A stretch of 64,000 bases of DNA, taken from JACKDW01 sp964621785. Its GTDB lineage: Bacteria > Myxococcota_A > Polyangia > Nannocystales > Nannocystaceae. Positions 53,801 to 60,635 of the stretch are shown here, one piece after another. The position numbers and the translations under genes were made by a program. Every line of letters starts with the position of its first letter. Position 1 is the stretch's first letter. The notes under the pieces were generated by a model. It searched no databases. It saw nothing but the letters and a program-made list of their open reading frames with translations, and was not told where the DNA came from. Location of the stretch: contig CAZUPD010000034.1 of assembly GCA_964621785.1 (NCBI GenBank), forward strand, positions 1 to 64,000. The letters are read 5' to 3'.

Positions 53801-53820
53801 ACGGGCATGGTACCAGCCCG

Positions 53821-54849
53821 TCAATAAAGTACCCACCCCGCGGGCTTTTCCGGCGCCGGCACATCGGTCTCTCCGAGCAGTTGCCGTACATCGATCTCGA
53901 TCGCCCGGCAAATCGCATTCATCGGCACATCGTTGAGGCTGCGTTCAAACGGATCTTCGCTCGAGTCGCCCACCCCTTCCATCGTCGTAAAGATCCAACC
54001 GATCAAGCCGCTGGCGACGATCATGGGGAGGGTCTCGATCACGGTGTTCCAAAACCCGACCGCGTTCTCGACCTGGACGCCGAACACATCGAGGAGCCCG
54101 AGGGGGACCAACAGTACAAACACACGTGTAAACAGCCGGCTGTATTCGGCGTACTGTCGGGGAAAGGGTGTGTTTTTAATCCGCTCACACTTCCCCTGCA
54201 ATGTATAGAGTTCGGTGACGAGCTCCATGAGTGCAAGTTGGTGAAAAAGGTTGAGGTGTTTGCTGGCGAGTAACGCGGAGAGTTGTTGTGATTGACGGTG
54301 GAGCAGGTGTGTCGCCGGGTTGGCCATGGGCGAAACTTCGGCGAGCTCGTCGGGCGACAAAAACGGAGCGAGCTCCCCATCCCAGTCGTTGCGCATCGCC
54401 TCGCCATGCCGCTGCAGGCGTCGACGCGTATACCAGGATGGCTTGTCAAAAAATCGCGAGGTGCGTCGCAGCTGCAACCGAAGCGCATTGATCCAAGCGA
54501 GTTGTCGATACAACAACTCCCGCTGCATCGCCTGGACCTCGGGCGTGCGCTCCCCCCCACCGACGTGGGCCAAAACCGCTGCCGCCCAACTCCTCGACGT
54601 GTTGACAATCCCACCCCAAATTTTTCGCCCTTCCCAAAACCGATCGTATGCAGAGTTGTTTTTAAACCCGACATAAAACGCGACGGCGGTGCCGATGGTC
54701 GAGATCGGCAAAAACGGCTGCTGTAAAAAATGCCACCCCGCAAACACATAGAGGGCCAGCACGATCAGGGTCCAGACGAGCTCGAGGGCGACCAGCGGAA
54801 TACTGATCCACAGCAGGAACCAGGTTGGAAACCGGCGGGCGATGATCAT
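53821..54849 (-). CDS. Bestrophin-family anion channel
   Basis: 342 residues from ATG 54849 (54903 is a longer option). Bestrophins form pentameric anion-permeable channels. Four membrane segments are visible: two near the N-terminus (WFLLWISIPLVALELVWTLIVL; LPISTIGTAVAFYVGFKNNSAYDRFWEGRK with the family neck motif) and two near the C-terminus (VFVLLVPLGLLDVFGV; ETLPMIVASGLIGWIFTTMEG). C-terminal block EDPFERSLNDVPMNAIC is typical. It lies 20 bases after the Nif3 start on the same strand. Confidence 0.9.
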   Translation of the reverse strand: MIIARRFPTWFLLWISIPLVALELVWTLIVLALYVFAGWHFLQQPFLPISTIGTAVAFYVGFKNNSAYDRFWEGRKIWGGIVNTSRSWAAAVLAHVGGGERTPEVQAMQRELLYRQLAWINALRLQLRRTSRFFDKPSWYTRRRLQRHGEAMRNDWDGELAPFLSPDELAEVSPMANPATHLLHRQSQQLSALLASKHLNLFHQLALMELVTELYTLQGKCERIKNTPFPRQYAEYSRLFTRVFVLLVPLGLLDVFGVQVENAVGFWNTVIETLPMIVASGLIGWIFTTMEGVGDSSEDPFERSLNDVPMNAICRAIEIDVRQLLGETDVPAPEKPAGWVLY

Positions 54850-55117
54850 GGCTGGATAGTACCCGAGCAGACCTGCCGGTTCTCGTGCGCCTGTAAAATC
54901 CACGGACTGACACTAGGATCCCGCGTGGAAGGGCATCCATCTGGTACGCTCTGCGTCCCGCGATGGAAACGGGACGTTTTCTGCGTGCCGACGTCCACCC
55001 AGGCATCAACCTACGACCGTGGATGCCGGAGGGGCTCAAACAACTCACACAGCGTCAAGCAAAAGCTGTAGGAACATATTTATCAGCCGGGGCATCGCCC
55101 CATATGTGACGCACCAT

Positions 55118-55816
55118 TTATGTGCACATACACTGTGAGCTCCACTGCGCTTGAAACACGTCCATACACGTTCCAGTCATCGGCGGGTTGTTGGGCATAC
55201 ACGGACTAAAATCTGATTGTCCTGCACGGAAAGCACAGCCATCGAAGCCCAACACGCAACAAACATCTGCGCAGGTGACCCCTGGCGCCGACTGAATTTG
55301 TCCCACAAGTGTCGGAGGATCGTCACACGCGACAAAACTTTGCATGATCAATTCTGTGTCTGCATCGCCACAATCGGGGGGCTCCTCCGTCGTTGGCTCC
55401 TCCGTCGTCGGTTCCTCTGTCGTCGGCTCCTCTGTCGTCGGCTCCTCTGTCGTCGGCTCCTCTGTCGTCGGCTCCTCTGTCGTCGGCTCCTCCGTCGTCG
55501 GCTCCTCCGTCGTCGGCTCCTCCGTCGTCGGCTCCTCCGTCGTTGGCTCCTCCGTCGTTGGCCCTTGTGTCGTCGGCTCCTCCGTCGTTACCGGATCCGA
55601 CGTGTCCGAGGTTTCACCGATCGTCCCGCTACCGGAGGGGCTCGTCGAGTCGTCCGTCGAATGAGGTTGAGTCGTCGCATCTGTTGTGGACGCGTTGACC
55701 GATCCACCCTCCGTCGTGTTTCCCCCATCGTTTGTGTCGTTACAGCCCGCGACACAAAAAGCAGTCCAAAGGGACATGACCATCAAAATTCTGCAACCAA
55801 CCTCACAATCTCTCAT
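55118..55816 (-). CDS. Lipoprotein with a perfect Thr-Thr-Glu-Glu-Pro repeat stalk
   Basis: 232 residues from ATG 55816. Lipobox VAGC at about 22-25 (an internal Met at 55783 would leave a normal signal peptide). A Thr/Ser-rich segment leads to about 13 tandem Thr-Thr-Glu-Glu-Pro units (about 90-155), then a short Cys-rich globular domain (about 160-232) with ten Cys, ending CMCT. The rod would hold the Cys domain away from the outer membrane. The last codons carry a decamer (55123). Confidence 0.85.
   Translation of the reverse strand: MRDCEVGCRILMVMSLWTAFCVAGCNDTNDGGNTTEGGSVNASTTDATTQPHSTDDSTSPSGSGTIGETSDTSDPVTTEEPTTQGPTTEEPTTEEPTTEEPTTEEPTTEEPTTEEPTTEEPTTEEPTTEEPTTEEPTTEEPTTEEPPDCGDADTELIMQSFVACDDPPTLVGQIQSAPGVTCADVCCVLGFDGCAFRAGQSDFSPCMPNNPPMTGTCMDVFQAQWSSQCMCT
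55381..55590. repeat. 15-bp tandem repeat (14 units), coding for the Thr-Thr-Glu-Glu-Pro stalk
   Basis: Fourteen units of 15 bp. Most units differ by a single C/T in one position and form two blocks of identical copies, which indicates recent homogenisation by slippage or unequal exchange. Copy number probably varies between strains. Confidence 0.92.
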
Positions 55817-55909
55817 GCGACAATTGTGGCTGGCATCCGCCACGTTCGCAAGCCTCACTCGCGTGGTCGTTGGGACAGATTCAAGCGAGCACGGGCGGCA
55901 TGTCCTGGC

Positions 55910-56734
55910 TCAACACAAGTACTGCCAATCGTCGAGCCACTCTTCTAACTTCTTGCTTCCGTTGTTGAAGCGGACAAACAGATGCATCGTGCACGGCTTG
56001 GACGGACGGTTGCCCGGCAACTTGAGCTCGTACACGCCGTCGCGTTGCTGGCGGTCCCGCAACGGGATCTTGCCGCGCTTTCGCTTGCGAAACACCATCT
56101 CGTAGGCCACCGTGCGCCCGGTGGGATTGACTCGGCGCTTGTGCTCGTCGAGAAATACGACGTAGGCCCTCGATCCCGATGGTCGCAACTCGAGACCCAC
56201 AACCCGGATCTCTCGGACCGACTTCCAACTCTCGGGCCCCTCAGGTGCGAGTCCGCAACCTCCGTCTGCGCGGTACACCGTGCTGCGGTCGGTTGGACCT
56301 GTCGGCAACCAGCCGCAATCGGGTTTTGAAAGCGGGGCCGTGCCTTCGGCATGCGACGTATCGGGCTCGCCCCCACCTGTGTGCAACGGCTCTTCGACCT
56401 CCCCTTCACCCGGGTGGGACGGACCGCCGGCCGCTTCCGATCGGCCCTCGTCTCCAGCAGGTCCCTCGCCGCGTCTGCCCTCGTCGCCATGCGAGCTCTC
56501 GCCACTTCCACCGGTGCTCGCATGAGTACCAATCTTCACCTCCTGGCTCGGAGTTCCTCCCTGGAGCCCGTCTGCCACGTGTGGCCCCAGCGTTGTAGCA
56601 GTCGTCGACTCCTGGTTTGTAGATACATTCGTTTGGGCTACGGCATGCGGTGGACTCACGCCCTGGCTGCGGCAACTCAAACCCACACCGACGAGCAGCC
56701 CGTACGTCCATACATGCCGGTGCACCCATCGCAC
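55910..56734 (-). CDS. Lipoprotein of unknown function
   Basis: 274 residues. Lipobox VGLSC at about 17-21. A long Gly/Ser/Glu/Pro-rich linker (about 40-135) is followed by a C-terminal beta-rich domain (about 150-274: VREIRVVGLELRPSGSRAYVVFLD, GVYELKLPGNRPSKPCTMHLFVRFNNG) that ends in aromatic residues. Starts four bases after the threonine synthase stop on the same strand. Not a known family. Confidence 0.75.
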   Translation of the reverse strand: MRWVHRHVWTYGLLVGVGLSCRSQGVSPPHAVAQTNVSTNQESTTATTLGPHVADGLQGGTPSQEVKIGTHASTGGSGESSHGDEGRRGEGPAGDEGRSEAAGGPSHPGEGEVEEPLHTGGGEPDTSHAEGTAPLSKPDCGWLPTGPTDRSTVYRADGGCGLAPEGPESWKSVREIRVVGLELRPSGSRAYVVFLDEHKRRVNPTGRTVAYEMVFRKRKRGKIPLRDRQQRDGVYELKLPGNRPSKPCTMHLFVRFNNGSKKLEEWLDDWQYLC

Positions 56735-56737
56735 CGG

Positions 56738-58105
56738 TTACCTGGCCTCCCCCTGACGGTCGAGCACGCGGTGAATCGCCGCCACCACCTCCTCGGGATC
56801 TGCTCCAAGCTCGATCGGTTTATTTGCATAATCACCTGAGACAGGACCCGTCCCGCGGTGATACCCCGATTTGAACTCGGCGAACTTGAGTCCATGGGCA
56901 GTCGACACGACGACGACACGGGCTCCTTCTTCGATGGTTCGGTCGCCCACGAGCTGCTCCAAACAGGCCAGGGCCACACCGGTGTGCGGGCAAGTGAACA
57001 ATCCATAGCGATCGACCCTTGCCGATGTATCCGCAAGTTGTTGTTCGCTCGCCTGGGCCACAACCCCGCGGCACTTGACGATCGCTTGTACGGCCTTGGG
57101 CAGAGACACCGGGTCGCCGATCTGGATCGCCGAGGCCTGGGTCGCCTGGGCGACGACCGGTTGGAAGTCAGACGCGCACAGATCGCGTCCGGCTTCGACA
57201 GCCCGGCGGTACGCGAGGTACAGCGGGTTGGCCCGCTGCGCTTGACAACATACGAGCCGTGGAAGTCGGTCGATGACACCGATTTCTTGCATCTCCAACA
57301 ATCCCTTGGCGATTGCCGACACATTGCCGAGATTGCCCCCCGGCACCAGAATCCAATCGGGTACCTCCCAATCGAGCTGCTGGACGATCTCACTGGCGAT
57401 GGTCTTTTGCCCCTCGACCCGCAGGCTGTTCATGGAATTGGCGAGATAGAGGTGGGGATCCTGTGTCAATCGCTGTACCACCCGCATGCACCCGTCGAAG
57501 TCGGTGTCGAGACTACACACCAACGCCCCGTTGGCGATCGGTTGGATCAACTGGGCCGCAGTGATCTTGCCGCGGGGCAAAAGGACGATCACGGGGATCC
57601 CGGCAGCTGCTCCATAGGCCGCCAGCGCTGCTGAGGTGTCACCGGTTGAAGCACAGGCCACCGCGCGGATCTCCCGGCCCTCGGCGATCATTTGATTGAC
57701 GCAGGACACCAACACCGTCATGCCGAGATCTTTGAACGAACCGGTGTGACTGGTCCCGCATTGCTTGACCCACACGGCTCCGAGCCCGAGGGCCTCCGCA
57801 TATCGTTGTATTGGCAACAAATGGGAGTTTCCCTCGCCCAGCGAAACAATGTTGGTTGTGTCGACGTGGGGCGCAACCCACTCGTGACGACTCCACACCC
57901 CGCTGCGGTACGGCCACGGTGAACGTCCGGTGCGGCTGTCGAGGAGCTCCCGCCACCCCTGGGGCGAGCGCTGGGCCCAGGCCCGATGGTCGTGGACAAC
58001 CTCGAGGAGGGCTCCGTCCCGGGGACAGCGGTAGATCACCTGGTCGAGGGGGTGGTGCTCAGGGCAACCTTCGACACATTGAAACCATGCGTGGTGGGGC
58101 ATCAA
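56738..58105 (-). CDS. thrC: Threonine synthase
   Basis: 455 residues. Converts O-phosphohomoserine to threonine with PLP. The PLP lysine is K125 in TGSFKDLGM. Other blocks: SLGEGNSHLLP, ASTGDTSAALAAYGAAAGIPVIVLLP, PGGNLGN and a C-terminal VVVSTAHGLKF. The N-terminal Cys-containing segment (CVEGCPEHHPLDQVIYRCPRDG) resembles a zinc ribbon, also seen in other bacterial threonine synthases. Confidence 0.93.
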   Translation of the reverse strand: MMPHHAWFQCVEGCPEHHPLDQVIYRCPRDGALLEVVHDHRAWAQRSPQGWRELLDSRTGRSPWPYRSGVWSRHEWVAPHVDTTNIVSLGEGNSHLLPIQRYAEALGLGAVWVKQCGTSHTGSFKDLGMTVLVSCVNQMIAEGREIRAVACASTGDTSAALAAYGAAAGIPVIVLLPRGKITAAQLIQPIANGALVCSLDTDFDGCMRVVQRLTQDPHLYLANSMNSLRVEGQKTIASEIVQQLDWEVPDWILVPGGNLGNVSAIAKGLLEMQEIGVIDRLPRLVCCQAQRANPLYLAYRRAVEAGRDLCASDFQPVVAQATQASAIQIGDPVSLPKAVQAIVKCRGVVAQASEQQLADTSARVDRYGLFTCPHTGVALACLEQLVGDRTIEEGARVVVVSTAHGLKFAEFKSGYHRGTGPVSGDYANKPIELGADPEEVVAAIHRVLDRQGEAR

Positions 58106-58132
58106 CCCGATCTATACTGCGCCCGCATTCCC

Positions 58133-60505
58133 GTGAACACCCGCCTGCGACAACATCTCCGCGAACCGCGGTTGCGCCGACTGTGGCTGTGTCTGCTGCT
58201 GACTGCTGCACTCACCCCGTGGCCCCTGATCGGCACCCCGGGCTATGAAAACAGTCTCGCCCTCACCGCACCATTGGCCCTACTGGCGGTTGCGGTTGGA
58301 GTCGATGGCGTCCGCACCCTCTCCACCACCCCCCCGGCATCGGGCAACCTCCTCGCCGAACTCGCGCGCAGGGGCCTGTCCGAAGTCCTGTGGCTGCTCG
58401 CCGTGAGTCTCGCCACCCTGCTGTGTGCACTCGCCTGGCAAACCAATTGCGACCCGGTCGGCGGGCTTGCGTTTTTTGTCCTCGGCCCCGGCGTGTCTGC
58501 GGTGCTCGGTTGGGCCTGCGGGATTTGGGGCGGGCTCCTGGCACGACACCGATCGCTGCAGCTCACCATTGGTTATACACCTATTTTTGCCTGCCTCGCC
58601 GTGAGTCTATGGCGGCTGTACCACGATCCCGTTGTCTTTGCACTCGACCCCTTTTGGGGCTACTTCTCCGGACCGCTCTACGACGAGGCAGTGGCGATCA
58701 ACCGACGCTACCTGCTATACCGTGGCTACAACCTACTCGCGCTCACGGGTGCATTGGCGGTCTTTTACCTCGCCAGCGCCGGCCCGGAGACCACGCGATG
58801 GCGCCATCGGATTCGCCGACACCCGTGGGTTGCGCTACTCGCTTTTTGTACATGCATCTCGAGTGCAGCGGTCGCCTCTCGCTCGCCCCAACTGGCATTT
58901 ACGGCCACGGTCGAGAGTCTTTCTCAGGCACTTTCGGCGACGCGGGAGACTGAACACTTCATCATTCACTACGTGCCGGGGTCCCCGACTGCACGGGACA
59001 TCGAGTTGGTGGCCGCCGAGCATGAGTTTGCCTGGTCCGAACTCGAGTCGACCCTCGGACGTGTTCCGGCGGTTCCGATCCACAGTTTCGTGTTCGCAAC
59101 GCCGGAACAAAAGCGCTACCTCTTGGGCGCGGGTCGAACCGAGGTCGCGCCCCCGTGGCGTGGCCACATCTACCTCAACCACGCGCCCTACCCCCACCGC
59201 GTCTTACAACACGAACTTGCACATGCATTTTCGTATACCGTCGGCGATCGAATTTTCGGAGTCTCAGGGTCACTCGACGGGGGATTACGGGTCAACCTCG
59301 CACTGGTCGAGGGATTTGCCACCGCCCTGGCCCCACGGGCCAACGACCGCCTCGACCTCCATGACCAAGCTGCGGTCCTCGACCGGCTCGACAAACGTCC
59401 GCCGCTCGAGAGCATCATGGGCGTCGGGTTTTGGGGAAAGTCATCGCGTCCGGCCTATACCGCCGCGGGCTCATTTTGCCTGTGGCTGCTCGAAACAGCA
59501 GGTATTGAAGGCCTTGTTCTTGCCTATGCAAGTGCAGGAGACTTCGAAGCGATCTACGGGCAGCCACTGGCCGACCTCGAACAACAATGGCTCGCTTTTT
59601 TACGGGCGCGACCCCTCGACGAACGCGACATCGAGGCACAGCGTGAACGCTTCCGCAGGCGACCGATTTTTGCCCGCCCGTGCGCCCACCGGGCCGCCAA
59701 CCTCATCGTCGAAGCGACCGCAGCCCAAAACCGCGGTCAACCCACGCTCAGCGTTTCACTGCTGTCTGAGCTCTGTACGATCGAGCCCGAGAAACCTCAA
59801 AACCACCTCCGACTCGCGTTTGCCGAGGCGGCATCTGGTGCATATACAGAATCTCGCACCACGCTGCAGCAGTTGTTGGCGACACCTGACCTCAGCGACA
59901 CCCTACTCGGACTTATCGACGAACGGCTCGGCGACCTCGCACTCGCCCAAGGGGACACCCAAGCCGCGCGTGATGCCTATGCATCGGCGCTGCAGCGCCA
60001 TGTGGACGAGTCGCGGACCCGGATCTTGCAGCTCAAACACCTCTCCTGCGAAGACCCACACTTCGCGGCGGCGATCGCCGACTACTTTTCCCCGTTTGAT
60101 CTCCGCTCCGGGAAACTCACACGTGCCGTTCGGCGCCTCGATGCAGCCCACCGCCTGGGCGAGGTTCGTAAACACAAGGCTCTGTCGGACTACCTGATCG
60201 GCCGGCAACTTCTCAATATTCTCGACGGCGAGCGAGCTGCGTTGAGCCTACACAGAAGTCTCCATCCCACAACGAGCGACACCCAGCTTCCGACATCGGA
60301 ATTTGTCCGTGCGGCTCGCCTCGCCCTGGTCGAGGCATATGTCCGGCAACGAAACTACGTCGCTGCAACCGGTGTCCTCGACGAGCTCGCCTCCCAGCCG
60401 CACCGGCACAGCGGACATGTGTTTGTCGAGCAACGCTGGCGCAAACGCATTTCGTTTTTACAAACGTACCTGGCCAAAAATTCCGCTGTCGAGCCCACGA
60501 CATAG
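58133..60505 (+). CDS. Polytopic membrane protein with a peptidase-MA-like zinc metallopeptidase domain
   Basis: 790 residues from GTG 58133. Six to seven helices lie in the first 275 residues. The zinc motif HELAH (in VLQHELAHAFSYT, about 359-372) is followed by an ALVEGFATALAP block with the third ligand. A helical TPR-like region follows (about 530-770). Active site probably faces the periplasm. Function unknown; substrate could be a signal or envelope protein. Four decamers lie in this gene (58847, 59218, 59527 and 59839), the densest cluster in the window. Confidence 0.82.
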   Translation: MNTRLRQHLREPRLRRLWLCLLLTAALTPWPLIGTPGYENSLALTAPLALLAVAVGVDGVRTLSTTPPASGNLLAELARRGLSEVLWLLAVSLATLLCALAWQTNCDPVGGLAFFVLGPGVSAVLGWACGIWGGLLARHRSLQLTIGYTPIFACLAVSLWRLYHDPVVFALDPFWGYFSGPLYDEAVAINRRYLLYRGYNLLALTGALAVFYLASAGPETTRWRHRIRRHPWVALLAFCTCISSAAVASRSPQLAFTATVESLSQALSATRETEHFIIHYVPGSPTARDIELVAAEHEFAWSELESTLGRVPAVPIHSFVFATPEQKRYLLGAGRTEVAPPWRGHIYLNHAPYPHRVLQHELAHAFSYTVGDRIFGVSGSLDGGLRVNLALVEGFATALAPRANDRLDLHDQAAVLDRLDKRPPLESIMGVGFWGKSSRPAYTAAGSFCLWLLETAGIEGLVLAYASAGDFEAIYGQPLADLEQQWLAFLRARPLDERDIEAQRERFRRRPIFARPCAHRAANLIVEATAAQNRGQPTLSVSLLSELCTIEPEKPQNHLRLAFAEAASGAYTESRTTLQQLLATPDLSDTLLGLIDERLGDLALAQGDTQAARDAYASALQRHVDESRTRILQLKHLSCEDPHFAAAIADYFSPFDLRSGKLTRAVRRLDAAHRLGEVRKHKALSDYLIGRQLLNILDGERAALSLHRSLHPTTSDTQLPTSEFVRAARLALVEAYVRQRNYVAATGVLDELASQPHRHSGHVFVEQRWRKRISFLQTYLAKNSAVEPTT

Positions 60506-60635
60506 CACCCTCGCACCCGTTCTTGTAACTGCAACCTTGCATCAGGAACGAATGGTCAGCTGCAATCGCGGACAGCTCGTTTGCTCGAAGCCCAGCCCCT
60601 TGCCGATCGCACAAGCGTTTGTCATGTGATCAGTT

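Noticed and set aside
55381..55590. Regular repeats that could be taken for a CRISPR array
   Set aside because: Units are contiguous with no spacers and code in frame for a lipoprotein stalk.
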